A stretch of 64,000 bases of DNA from Trichosporon coremiiforme (taxonomy: Eukaryota; Basidiomycota; Tremellomycetes; Trichosporonales; Trichosporonaceae). The position numbers were made by a program, and so were the translations under genes. Where the stretch lies: contig BCJJ01000003.1 in the NCBI GenBank assembly GCA_039545355.1, positions 558,001-622,000 on the forward strand, in the 5' to 3' direction. Shown here piece after piece: positions 1 to 13,601 of this stretch. The notes under the pieces are model-generated. The model was not told the DNA's origin. It saw only the letters and a program-made list of their open reading frames with translations, and did no database searches. Position 1 is the first letter of the stretch, and each line of letters begins with the position of its first letter.

Positions 1-1
1 T

Positions 2-202
2 GCCCTAACGCGTCTGCTTCGTCCGATGCGACCGCGGTTCTTGACTTTGGAAGAGTGGAGGATGGAGATCACGCCGGAGGAGTGGGACTCGTGCAGAGTC
101 TTCCTCCGTGCTTCGGGCCGGACTACACTTGTACTGGGTGACTCCTGTGGGCTCACATCTGGAGATACGTCATGCGAGCGCCCCAGCGCCATGTTTCTGT
201 AG
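2..202 (+). CDS. 3' end of an unrecognised F-box-like family gene (partial)
   Basis: Frame 2 is open from the window edge to a TAG at 200-202. It encodes a C-terminal fragment with the stretch RFLTLEEWRMEITPEEWD near position 50-100. The same motif, diverged, recurs in the decayed gene just downstream (CILSHSEWREETSDEEWD near 990-1045); 10 of 18 aligned residues are identical. That makes it likely that this is the tail of a related upstream gene. The true stop could be earlier if an intron follows the motif. I know this style of C-terminal motif from large lineage-specific families in Trichosporonales but cannot assign a function. Confidence 0.4.
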   Translation, partial: ALTRLLRPMRPRFLTLEEWRMEITPEEWDSCRVFLRASGRTTLVLGDSCGLTSGDTSCERPSAMFL

Positions 203-329
203 TTTTGCAGAACCAGTCGCCCATCACATTGCTACCCCTGCCCATAGGCTCCTCCCCACGTCACCTCTCTCCTCGCAGTGGACACCAACTGACCTCCTCG
301 CACCTCCTTTCCTGCTCAATCTCTACTAT

Positions 330-1180
330 CAGCGTCGCCGACACAGTGCCGAACGTCGACTGGGACTACTACCCACACATCCGCGAGCTCATCAGCGACT
401 ATGCCATGTCCCACTCGGTCTATGCTCTGCGTCTAGTCTCGCGCTCCTTTCCAGAGTACGTGGACCACTGTGCCCCGAGACATGTCGTCTTCAATTATGA
501 CCACGACAAGCCTCCCCTCATTTACTCAGCGGAGCACTATGTCCCCTTCAACAATGAACCGCACTATATTCTTTAACGCAACTTCAACGCCCGAATCGTG
601 GACGTCCCCACCATCATCTATCTCCTCGAGGACTTTCCCCGCATTCCCGTCACCCTTCGTGGTCCCCATCTCTTGAACTGGGGAACAGTGACGAGTGACA
701 AGATCATCTGCCTCGTCTCAGGAGAAGCTGGACGGGCTGCATCGCGACCACACCATCGACATGCTCGTTGGCGCCCCGCAACTCCTGAAGTGCAAGAATT
801 TGATCATTGTACTGAGTGCCTCCCGCGACACGGAGCGTTCGCCCGAATAGAACTCGGTTAACGGTAGTCATCGGATCGATTCCATGCGCGTATCACCGAG
901 TGGCTGTTCCGCGACGTCAACCAATCGCAGTCCCAACGTCTGAGACAGCAGCATGGTCTCGTCCGGCCGGAGGGGCGGAGGCGGCTGTGTATTCTGTCGC
1001 ATTCCGAATGGAGAGAGGAAACCAGCGACGAGGAATGGGACCTCGCCATGACAATGTATCAAGATCCTGCCTCGCAGCTTCTGGCGGGTCCCGAAGTCCC
1101 GAATACCCAGACCCGCGGTACCCAAAGCAGAAGGCTCCCTGGTGGCCGATCTAAGATGGTTCGAGTGTCTCGACAGCTGT
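330..1180 (+). pseudogene. Decayed F-box-like family gene
   Basis: One frame reads protein-like from about 330 (VDWDYYPHIRELISDYA, then ALRLVSRSFPEYVD), an F-box-like start in which a helix is followed by LR..SRS. It meets a TAA at 574-576, continues in the same frame (VDVPTIIYLLEDFPRIPVTL), shifts frame near 720 (QEKLDGLHRDHTIDMLVG, then LIIVLSASRDTERSPE and a stop near 850), and shifts again near 885 (ITEWLFRDVNQSQSQRLRQQ). It ends with a C-terminal EW..E....EEWD motif near 1040. An in-frame stop plus at least two shifts are hard to explain by introns alone, because the breaks lack good GT...CTGAC..AG signals. It looks like a dead paralog of the gene cut by the window start. Confidence 0.5.
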
Positions 1181-1320
1181 GTTATTCAACGGTGTTGCCT
1201 CACGACGGGTCCGCAGCTCACTGTACCATACAAGACGAGAATATGCTTTGTTACATGCAGAGTCGTTACTGATACCTACACAACCCTTGTCTACTTCTTA
1301 CTGATCTACTACTACTCCGT

Positions 1321-2895
1321 TTAGTCGAGGTCGACGATGGGCGCCTCGCCCTTGGCCGCGGCGACCCAGTACGGTCCGTTGGGGTATGAGAACGTCTTGA
1401 TAGCCTCGGGCTTCATCTCGATGCTGTACCCGCCCTTCGGGTCAAGGGGAACGTTGTACCGTCCGTTCTTGTTGATGGAGACAGGGTACTGGAACTGCTT
1501 GTGAAGGTGGTCGACCCACTCGAGGACCTGGCGGTCCATGGTGCCAGAGACGCAGATGAAGTCGATGAGGGAGAGGTGCACGACGAGCTCGCAGAGGCCG
1601 ACGCCGCCCGCGTGCGGGCACACGGGCACGCCCCTCTTAGCGCTCATGAGGAGCACGGCGAGGATCTCGTTGATGCCGCTCATGCGACAGGAGTCGATCT
1701 GGGCAACATCAATGGCGTCAAGCATCAGGAGCTGCTTGAACGTCATGCGGTTGTGGGCGTGTTCACCGGTCGCGACGCCGATACCGAAGGGCTTGAGGCC
1801 CTTGCGGATGGCAGCGTGGCCGACCGCGTCATCGGGAGCGGTGGGCTCCTCGATGAACCAGGGCTTCAGCGGCGAGAGCTTCTCCATGTAGTCGATTGCC
1901 TGCTGGACGTCCCAGACCTGGTTCGCGTCGACCATGAGCACGCACCCGGTCGGGCCGGGGTTCTTGCCCTCTGTCGTCTTGGGGTCGATCTCGCGCGTGA
2001 TGTTGGCGGGGTCGTCGATGATGCTCCGGATGAGTCGGCCGCGACGGAGGTCGTCCTCGACATCGGCACCGACCTTGAGCTTGAAGTGCGAGAAGCCCTG
2101 CGCGAGCGCCTCCTTCGTGAGACGCTCGACCTTCTCGTCGCTGTACCCGAGCCAGCCGACGCTGGTCGTGTACGCCGGGTATCCCTTCTCGATGACCTCG
2201 GCCTCGCGCGCCTTCTTGCCCGCCTCCTTGGCCTTGAGCAGCTCCAGGGCCTCTTCACGAGTGATGGCGTCCGTGATGTAGCGGAACGAGGTCGCGCGGA
2301 CAAACTCCTCGGGCGAAAAGTCGCAGATCAGCTTCCACAGAGGCTTGCCGCGCGCCTTGGCGTACATGTCCCAGACGGCGTTGGAGACGGCGGCCGTAGC
2401 GAGTGAGATGACGCCCTTCTCGGGCCCGAGCCAACGGTGCTGAGGGTCCGAGACGAGGTACTCCCAGAACGCGCCCATGTCCGCGAAAAAGTCCTCGGCG
2501 TTCTGGCCGATCAGGCGCTCAGCGACAGCCTTGACCGCGTAGCAGACGATGTCGTTACCACGGCCGATCGCTGAGTGTTAGCGTCGTTCCATGGTCGTGT
2601 GACGGTAGCGCGCCGGAATGTCGGTCGGAGCTGGACTCACTGAAAGTCATGCCGTGGCCCTGGAGACCGGTATCCGTCTCGAGGACGACGTACGCGGCGG
2701 AGTAGTCGCACTCCTTGTTCATGGCATCGGTGCCGTCCCCGTTGACGTTCTGCTCCGTCAGCCCACCAGCCCCTTTCCCACTCTTCCCATCACCTCAACT
2801 CACAGTCGGGAATCGGACATCTGGCCGTCAGCTCAATCCTCTCAGCGAAGCTCACCGTGCACAGTGAAAGACTTGATCTTGCCGGTACCAGCCAT
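1321..2895 (-). CDS. L-fuconate dehydratase-like enolase-superfamily enzyme
   Basis: Predicted to dehydrate L-fuconate or a similar sugar acid to a 2-keto-3-deoxy acid (the family includes human ENOSF1). Exons 2856-2895, 2804-2820, 2641-2752 and 1321-2570 join in frame to a 472-residue protein. Family hallmarks: N-terminal cap DYSAAYVVLETDTGLQGHG; the KxK motif in FKLKVGADVEDD; the metal-ligand series MVDANQVWD, FIEEPTAPDD, ATGEHAHNRM; and the His of CPHAGGVGLCE. The length is near that of known L-fuconate dehydratases (about 440). The second exon is only 17 nt. Introns of 35, 51 and 70 nt end in CTGAC/CTAAC..AG. The acceptor of intron 2 could also lie three bases further on, which would remove one Gln. 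Substrate is inferred from family resemblance. Confidence 0.88.
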
Positions 2896-2942
2896 GTTGC
2901 GAGAGATATGATGAGATGCCGAGAGTTACCCCATTGCGCTCT

Positions 2943-2950
2943 GTATATAA
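2943..2950 (-). promoter_or_regulatory. TATA-like box upstream of the fuconate dehydratase-like gene
   Basis: The minus strand reads TTATATAC about 50 bases upstream of the start codon at 2895, inside otherwise GC-rich DNA. The position is compatible with a core promoter, but this is a motif match only. Confidence 0.3.
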
Positions 2951-4052
2951 CGTTTGCGTCGCAGGCTGCGCACAAATCGCGCCGAGACCCCGCACCGCAA
3001 GACCTGTAAGACCCCGCTTCCGCGGGGTCGGCGCCTGGGCACACAAGGAGGCCGAAAGACCGGCATCTGCCGGCATGCCCACGGCTGGCGGCCGGAGCGT
3101 CCGGGGGCCCGGCCCGCTGCCGCCGGTGCCTTGCGCGGCCTGCCGTATGCTACGGCGAGAAAGTCGGGAGGGCATCGTGGGAAAGTGGGCAACACGTGCA
3201 GTGGACCATAGTCACCGTGGGAAGGCCCGATATAACGGCCCAGGGCAGGCCGGCGATCCGGAGCTGCAGGGCCGGTATCGCTCCATGCGTAGTTGCTCTC
3301 GCCTATTGTCCTCTGACGACGACGTCGACATTCAAGAGGGTCACATTTGCGAACATGATCCGAGGCCTCGAGGAGCCCAGTTGACCTGAACGAACGATTC
3401 ATCGATGATCCCAACTTTGAAGCTTAGCGACTGCATGTCAGCAGAGACGACGATGGCCGCAACGGGCGACATTGTGCTCGATGCTCTGACGACAGGACCG
3501 CCAACAGTCACCGGGTGCAGACTGGAGAACGCGGGCGCCGAATGCTTACCAGCTATTCCTAGCTTTCGATTTCTGCAGGAGTTATCCGCCTTGACAGGCA
3601 ACGACGACGGATAACTACGCATGGGACGAGTGGGGCAGCCGACGCCTCAAACAGCATCACCGAGTCGCCTTCTGACCGCGCGTGGCCCCGCTACAGGTTG
3701 CTCGAGTAGGCAAGCACTGCGGACTACAATAGCCACTTCCGCCGCCATGTCTCGTTCGCCACCATCGGTGTCTCAGTCGTCACCACTTCTCTTCCACATC
3801 GAGCGCAGAGAACAGCAGCTGTGGGAGATGAGTACTGGAGGACTGAGCGCACAGAGCCCAGTCCCCATGTCGCCTTTGACTGGGCGTGTTTCAGTCTGAG
3901 ACATCTCCATCAAAGTCGTGATTGTTCTTTCGTCGGGCGTGGAATGGATGGAAACTGTGGAATGAGCACGGTGGGAAGGCTGGAGGGATCGGAGACGGTG
4001 ATGCGCCGCGATCTGGTGATGTACAGACGAGCGCTACCCAACGATACAGTGG

Positions 4053-4067
4053 ACAAAGCAAACAATG
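4053..4067 (+). promoter_or_regulatory. Possible HMG-box sites upstream of the Ste6-like gene
   Basis: ACAAAG at 4053-4058 is followed at once by CAAACAATG (AACAAT core at 4061-4066). Both cores match the binding preference of fungal HMG mating regulators of the Prf1/Mat2 type, which control STE6 in some basidiomycetes. The pair lies about 390 bases before the ATG. Such short motifs occur by chance. Confidence 0.2.
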
Positions 4068-4198
4068 CTCCTCGACATTCCGCGTACCCGGCGCTCAACA
4101 ATGAACGCGACTACTTGCAAGACCACTCACTTGCGTCGCAGCTCGCCGTTGGCCTGCCTCTCGACTGCAGCCGTATTTGCTGACCAGCAGAACCAACA

Positions 4199-4215
4199 GG
4201 GGGGGGGGGGGGGGG
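4199..4215. repeat. Homopolymer run of 17 G
   Basis: Uninterrupted G tract about 230 bases upstream of the Ste6-like start. Its length may be imprecise because homopolymers are error-prone in sequencing. Confidence 0.85.
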
Positions 4216-4444
4216 ACAATGGGAACAGGTGACCATTCACCGAACGACGATGTCAGCCAACGTCGAGGTGGTCTCGCGTCCCGATGTCAGTGACTGACCA
4301 TCCTCAATTGCCACCTGTTCCCCTTGCTTATCGACCTCTCTGACGACTCTGATGATCACGACCAACACTTCGAAGCGGCTGTAGGGAACCGACCATCGCA
4401 AACCTCGAAACGAAGAGCAGTAACGACCGAAAGAAGTAGACACC

Positions 4445-7400
4445 ATGCCCTCACACCAACGGAAGCTGGAGATCTCGCTTCCGACGCTGATAGAGCACAC
4501 CTCGTTCTACCAGGAGGGCACGCGCACGCCAGAGCTGCGCGACATCGTACCAGCTACTGGCCCACCTCTTCGACCTCCTCCGCGGGCGCGAACGCTAAGT
4601 CATGGCCGGTCGCAGAGCGCCCCATCTCGCTTTCTGAACAATGTCGTCCGCGGCGGCCGACATTCAAGGACGGCTTCCGACACATCTCAGGCTGGCGGCG
4701 TTGAGAGCCTCCGCCGCATGACCGATACTGTGCTCGCTACCTTGCGCGAGAGAGACGCCCGTCTCGAGCGCGAGGAGGTTCTCATCTCTGCCCCGATTCC
4801 TATCACGGCACAAGCGTACCCGCTTGATGCGGAGCCGACGACGCCCACAAACGGCCACATGACTGACAAGGACCATCTCGCGCTGCCCAAGGGCGCGTTG
4901 CCGCAACCCTCCCCCGTGCCGTCGGGCAGCGGGGGCAGTTCCGTAACGGACGAAACGCTTGTCGAGCCGCCTCTGCCCCCCCTGAGGCCCAGTTGGATCC
5001 GGCTATACACTGTCGCGTCGGCGAAAGAACGTCTCTGGTGCCTCGTCCCCGCCACCGTCTTCGCGCTGGCCGCAGCCATGGTCTCGCCGTACATGACGGT
5101 GCTGATGGGATCGGCGTTCAACGCGCTCGCTGTGTTCTGGTTTTCCCAGCGCACGCCCGAGGACAAGGACACGATGATGAAGACTGAGCGCGAGATCGTG
5201 CTCAAAGTTGTCGTGATTGCGCTGGCGAACATTGGCTTCACATACGCCAAGAACGCGCTCTGGGTCACGTATGGGGAATTGACTGCGAATCGGCTTAGAA
5301 GGATGGTCTTTGACGGTGTGCAGGAGAAACCGATGGAGTGGTACGATCTCGGCATGGGCACAGCCGAGCCGGACCAGAGCGGAGCTGTGGGAGCTGGTGG
5401 TTTGATGGGCAAGTTTGCCAGGTACGTGTCGAGGAGAGAGGGAGACTGACCCACAGGGAAACGGATGAGGTGCGCGCCGCGACCGGCGCATCGACGGGGA
5501 ACACGCTCGGCGGCCTGGCTACGTTCGTCGCATGCCTCGTGCTTGCGCTCGCGAAGCAGCCTGTTCTCACTGTCGTCACGCTGAGCGCCGTGCCGCTCAT
5601 GCTGGTGACGGCCGCGGGGACGCAACACATCGTTGAGCCAATGTACCACGTGGAGCGGCGGTGTTTCGCGGAAGCTTCGACCTCCGTCGAGCGCGCGACC
5701 AGCGCTATAGCGACAGTGAAGGCGCAGAACGCGCAGGACCTTGAGGTCGCGCGTTTCAAGAGGGAAGTGGAGGGGGCGCGGGACAGTCTCGTGAAGCAGG
5801 CTTACGTCTGGGCAACCTCATTCGGGGCGACAGACTTCCTCATGTTCGGCATGTACGCTGTCGGGTGCTGGTACGGTGCCAAGATTGTCGCCGACGGCAA
5901 GGCGCAGGGCACCGAGGTGCTCACAGTCATCTGGGCGAGCCTCATGGCATCCATGGCGCTGCAGGGCGTCATGCCGCAGCTTACGACGTTGACGAAGGGC
6001 AACGCGAGTCTCGCGTCGATCCTCTCCATCATCCAGAGCAGGAACGGCAACTACGACAAGCGCGGGTTCCTCTCCGGTTCCCCGCCGCACTCACACACGG
6101 ACCCGAACCGCCCCCGCCGCTTCCGCGGCCAGTTCGACTTCCAGCGCGTGTCCTTCCACTACCCTTCGCGGCCGGACGTGACTGTGCTAAGGGACGTCAC
6201 GCTCTTCCTTCCCGAGGGCGAGACGACGTTTATCGTCGGCGGGTCGGGAAGCGGCAAGTCGACGATCGCCCAGCTTCTGCTCCGCATGTACAAGCCTGTC
6301 CGTGGTGCCATCTCGCTCGATAACAGGGCACTCGAGAACTTCCCTGACACGTACACGCGGCAGCACGTTGCGGCCGTGCAGCAGGGTTGTATCCTGTTCG
6401 ACATGAGCGTTCACGACAATGTGGCGATGGGCATCGTTGGCGCCGGCGCGGACATGTATGGCGAGGTCCGGCGGCCAGAGGACATCACGCGGGCCGACGT
6501 CGTGGACGCGTGCAAGATGGCCTCGATTCACAATTTCATTGAGTCCCTCCCCGAGGGCTACGATACGACGCTGGGTACGGGCGGGTCCCAGCTCAGTGGT
6601 GGGCAGCGACAACGCCTTGCTATCGCCCGCGCAAGGATCCGCGATCCCACGGTGTTGATCCTCGACGAGGCGACAAGCGCACTCGACGCTACGAGTCGCG
6701 TCGACGTCTTCAACGCAATCAAAGCGTGGCGCCGCGGCAGCACCACGATCGTCATCACGCACGACCTATCTCAGATCACAGCCCAGGACTACGTGTACGT
6801 CATGGCCGAGGGCGTCGTCGCAGACCATGGGTTCCGCAGCGACCTTGCGGCCCGCGCGGGCCCGTTCGCAGACATGGCGGCGCGGCAAGCGGCGCAGCCT
6901 CTCCCGCCTCGCGACGACTTTGAATGGCGCCCTGCACCCGCCAAGCCGCTCCCCAGTGCAGAGGAGCGCAGGCTCTCGCGCATCGTTGGGTTCAACATGA
7001 GCACAGTCTCCCTCCGACCCGCGCTCAGCAGGCCGAGCAGCATCGCGTCCCTCGCCGACCTGGGCAACGTCGAGACGCAACGCAGGAACAAGACGCCCAT
7101 GAAAGTCAAGCGCGCAGGCATGATTCTGCACACGACCGGTACGGCAGGCCACGCGCGCAAGGTCAGCACCAGTAGTGTTCCGCGCTCCATCAGCCAGGAG
7201 AGCCTCGTCGTCGCACCGGATCTTGGGCCCGGCGCCGAACTCCCTATCGAGCACCGCCACTCGATGCAGGCCCCGCCCAGCTCGTACAGCCTGACCCGCG
7301 CACAGAAGCGTCTCTCGTGGACCAGCGAGGACCTTGGCAACGGACCGTACCGCCGGTACAGCGCTAGCGCGAGCACAAGCACCGTGAGATTGACCCACCA

Positions 7401-9330
7401 GGAGAGCCAGGCTAGCCTGTATGACCCGTCTCCGTGGCGGAAGGACGCCTCGCGTGTGTCTGTTCTGTCGATCGATGACAAGTACGACAAGGCCAGCGAC
7501 GGCGTGGAGGAGTTTGAGCTCGTCGACGTCGTGCTCGGGGACGAAAAGGGCGACCTCGCCGAAACGGCCCCAGATGCCGGACTCGGCAAGTTGCCAGGCC
7601 TCGCGACGCTGATCCGGCGGTTCTATCCCGCCCTTCCGTCAAAACCGCTTCTGTGGCTGGGCCTGCTCGGTGCCGTCGGTCACGGCGTCGCGATTCCCGT
7701 GTACTCGTTCTACCTCGCGCAGATGCTCGCTCTCGTCGGAACCAAGGACTCGGGCAAGATCGCTCTGCAGGGCGCGGTCTTGATCGCGCTCAGTGCGGCA
7801 CTGGCGGCGGCCGCGTGGCTGGAGCATTTCGGAGGGTCTGCGGTGGCAGCGCGGTGGAATGCCGAGATGCGGGCCAACACGTATGCGCGCATCATGGCGC
7901 AGGACAAGGGGTGGTTCGACGCGTCTGCCAATGCGCCCGCCGAGCTGACGCAGCGCCTCGTCAAGGACGTCGAGGACATGCGGAACATCTTTGCCATGAT
8001 CGTGCCCGCCATCCTCGTGACGGGCATCATGATCGGGCTCGGGATTATCTGGGCGCTCGTCGTCGGGTGGCAGATGACGCTCATCGGTATCTCCATCGTT
8101 CCCGTCATCGGGGCGATGTACGCGCTCTCCGAGGGCGCAGTGCAGCGCGCCGAGGAGCGGAACAAGGGCCGGCGCGAGGCCGTCGCCAAGACCTTCTTCG
8201 AGACGCTCGCCAATGTACGCGGCATTCGCGGCATGGCGCTCGAGGACTGCTTCCGCGAGCGCTTCGCAAGGGAGGCGGCCGAGTGCCGCAGCAGCGGGTT
8301 CCACTCCGCGCTCATCGTCAGTGTGGCGCAGGCGACCAACGCAGGACTCCCCCTGTGCGCGCAGGCGCTCCTCATCTTCGTCGCGGCCACGTTCATCGGA
8401 AACGGCACAATGACCTACCCCGCCTCGCTGCAGGTGCTCACGCTGGTTCTCTTCAGCCTCACATTCAGCAGCCAATCGCTCGTCTTCCTCCCGCTGCTGA
8501 GTAAGGCCAAGGTTGCCGCGCGTGACTTCCACCGCCTCGCGTCGCTCTCCGTCCCGACAGCCGAGTCGCGCGGCGACGCGCGCCCCTCTATCACTGGTGA
8601 CGTGCGCTTCGAGGACGTCTCGTTCGCGTACCCTGGGCGGCCGGATGTCACCGTTCTCGCGCACTTCAGTCTCTCTGTTACGCGCGGCGAGAGCGTCGCC
8701 ATAGTCGGCTCGAGCGGGTGCGGCAAGAGCACCGTCTCCGCGCTCCTGCAGCGCCTATACGAGCCGGGAGGTGGGCGCGTGACGCTCGACGGGCGGCCGC
8801 TGGACAGCATCAATGCGACGTGGTTGCGGCGGCATATCGGCGTCGTGTCCCAGACCGCGAACCTGTTCGACGACACCGTCCTCGCGAACCTGCGCTACGG
8901 CGCCGAGGTCGAGGTGCCCCTCGCAGAGGTACACGATGCTTGCCGCGCAGCCAACATTCACAACTTCATCGAGTCCCTCCCGCAGGGGTACACTACCAAG
9001 CTGGGCGAGAATGCGTCCCTGATCTCGGGCGGGCAGGCGCAGCGTATCCAGATTGCGCGGGCGCTCATCCGCAAACCTCGCATCCTCATTCTCGACGAGT
9101 GCACTAGCGCGCTCGACGTCGAGAACCAGCGCATCATCCTCGACACGATCGACGCCGTCAGCCGAGACTGCACCACGTTCTTCATCACACACTCGACCGA
9201 GGCGATGAAGAGATGCGACCGCATCGTCTGCCTCCAGGACGGGCGCGTCGCTGAGGACGGCAGTTACGCAAACCTCATTTCCAAGGGTGGCACGTTCGGG
9301 AACCTCATGCGCAGCGGCGAGTGGGAGTGA
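4445..9330 (+). CDS. STE6: Full ABCB transporter, probable a-factor pheromone exporter
   Basis: Exons 4445-5421 and 5457-9330 give a 1,616-residue protein in TMD-NBD-TMD-NBD order; the 35-nt intron ends CTGACCCACAG. A cytosolic N-terminal region of about 185 residues precedes the first membrane domain (start near AKERLWCLVPATVFALAAA). NBD1 has Walker A GGSGSGKST (about residue 586), signature LSGGQRQR (about 704), Walker B LILDEATSALD and ITHD. NBD2 has GSSGCGKST (about 1409), ISGGQAQR (about 1515), LILDECTSALD and ITHS. A Ser-rich linker of about 290 residues joins the halves. The second membrane domain opens KPLLWLGLLGAVGHGVAIPV. The arrangement and membrane-domain style resemble fungal Ste6, which exports farnesylated pheromone at the plasma membrane. 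A multidrug-type ABCB role is the alternative. Confidence 0.75.
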
Positions 9331-10216
9331 ACATTGAGGGCGGTTCTTGTAGTTTACGCAGGTAATGTGATGCATCTCATGACTCGAACTGCTGCGAGCT
9401 CGTCTGCACGGAGTGCGCCTCCTCCAGTCTCTCGGCCACCTTCGCGCCATACACGTCCTCACTGACTTCGATACCCTGCATGGGATATTCGGCCGCGGCC
9501 GCAGAAAGGTCGAACGGGGTCAAACGGTGGCGGCTCCTCCAAACCTTACGCGACGCGCGCCCGCTCCTGAACGTCTGGAAAGTTGGCTACGGACGTGGAG
9601 TCACAATCGTCTAGCTCCTCTAGGGGATTTTGTCGCGACATGTTGTAACTAGCCGGGTAGTATGATGAGTCGAGGATAGGATACGACTCAGCGTTCACTG
9701 CGTTCCGACACATAACGCCGGGGAGAGCGGGGGCGCTTTCTCGCAATATTCTGGCGGCAGGCAGGAGGTTGGTAGCAGTCTACACTCAAGCACAAGAGGG
9801 GCACAGTTACGGCTGCGCACCTGGGGCAAAGGCTTTGGCCATTGTCCCAAAGTCCCGGACCTCCCCCGCGTCCACCCACTTGCGCGTTCCGACCCGCGCT
9901 CCCCAGCCTGCAATGTTGCTGGGGAACCCTATCAGCGGCCAGTCCGGGTGGTACTTCTGTGACGCTGGGAAGAGGACTGGTGGTTCTTGCAGGGGTGGAG
10001 GCGGGGGTGGTGGCGAGGGCGGGGGTGTCAGCATTGCAGCGAGTAAAGGGGTGAGCAATGGATGAGTGGCAAGTGCGATAGGAGACAGGATGGCGGATAG
10101 CAGTTGAACTATGGACTACCTCGGCCTTGGTTGCTCCCGGTCTACGTATCGTTAATACCCTCTTCAACAACCTGCTGCGTGCCGATAAGTGATACATCGT
10201 CGATACAGTTTCCATT
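9331..10216. other. Convergent intergenic region
   Basis: The 3' sides of the ABC transporter (+) and the DHX35-like gene (-) face each other over about 0.9 kb. A Pro-rich minus-strand ORF at 9807-10058 is the only mildly protein-like stretch; I do not call it a gene. Confidence 0.55.
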
Positions 10217-12912
<2,696 letters not shown>

Positions 12913-13601
12913 GTTGTTTCCACTTCTTCTGCTCTCTTCTCCTTTGTGTGAAGGGAGTGGGAGAGTTGATTGAGGGAAGGCAACTGAGGGAAGGCGGAGG
13001 TGTGGTGAGCGTCGACGCCGGTTGTTGTTGCAGGTAGGTGTCTGGACATTTCGAGTGCGGTGGAGGCCGCTCACTGCTCTCACTGCTCGTCGCGTGGCTC
13101 GAACAGCGTCCGATTGTATGTGCTCCCCCCAGATATGGCTTATCTCGGAGGGGTCAGGTGAGGCTTGATTCTGATCGGGAATTGAGGTCTGGGCTTGTTG
13201 CGTCATTGGCCCACTTGGTCAGGCGTCGGGCGTGTTCCGTGTGTGGGAGTGAGCGTAAGCCCTGGTTGTTCTGGGCACGGAGCGCGGATAGGACGTTGGC
13301 TATCAATGGCATGACATACCGGCTGTCCTGTTGATTCCTGGATTCCATCGGGACAAGGTTGCCAGAGCCGCCTGGAATAGAACCTCCGTAACTGGTCCGC
13401 GCAAAGATCGCAAAGTCGGCGCGCTTGCTTGGCAATAAATAATGTCCACAACCACGAGTCACCGTGAGCCTGAACCCCACCCTGCTCTGCCGTTGCTGTA
13501 CCCGCGATAAATAAAATACATGCACTCACCCCCTCTTCTTCCCCACCATCATCCACCTCACTCACACGATCACACGATCATACGATCACACGAACAGCAG
13601 C
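12913..13601. other. Divergent promoter region
   Basis: About 0.7 kb lies between the starts of the DHX35-like gene (-) and the nickel transporter (+). I see no coding signal and no recognisable regulatory site. Confidence 0.6.

Larger units (their letters stand above)
2951..4444. other. Intergenic region between divergent genes
   Basis: About 1.5 kb separates the minus-strand dehydratase from the plus-strand ABC transporter. No ORF here resembles a protein; the short ORFs are low-complexity and conflict between frames. It holds a run of 17 G at 4199-4215 and two HMG-box-like motifs near 4053-4067, listed separately. Confidence 0.6.

Noticed and set aside
1501..2406. 301-codon plus-strand ORF opposite the fuconate dehydratase-like gene
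   Set aside because: Antisense shadow created by GC-rich third positions; sequence is Asp/Val/Leu/Arg-rich without domain, and the minus strand encodes a clear enzyme.
4687..9462. Several long minus-strand ORFs opposite the ABC transporter (4687-5649, 6789-7589, 7639-8664, 8755-9462)
   Set aside because: All are mirror frames of conserved NBD/TMD sequence and show biased composition only.
9807..10058. Minus-strand ORF with a Pro run and a segment FPASQKYHPDWPLIGFPSNI
   Set aside because: Mildly protein-like but very short, no flanking exon with good splice sites, no family recognised; not enough to call a gene.
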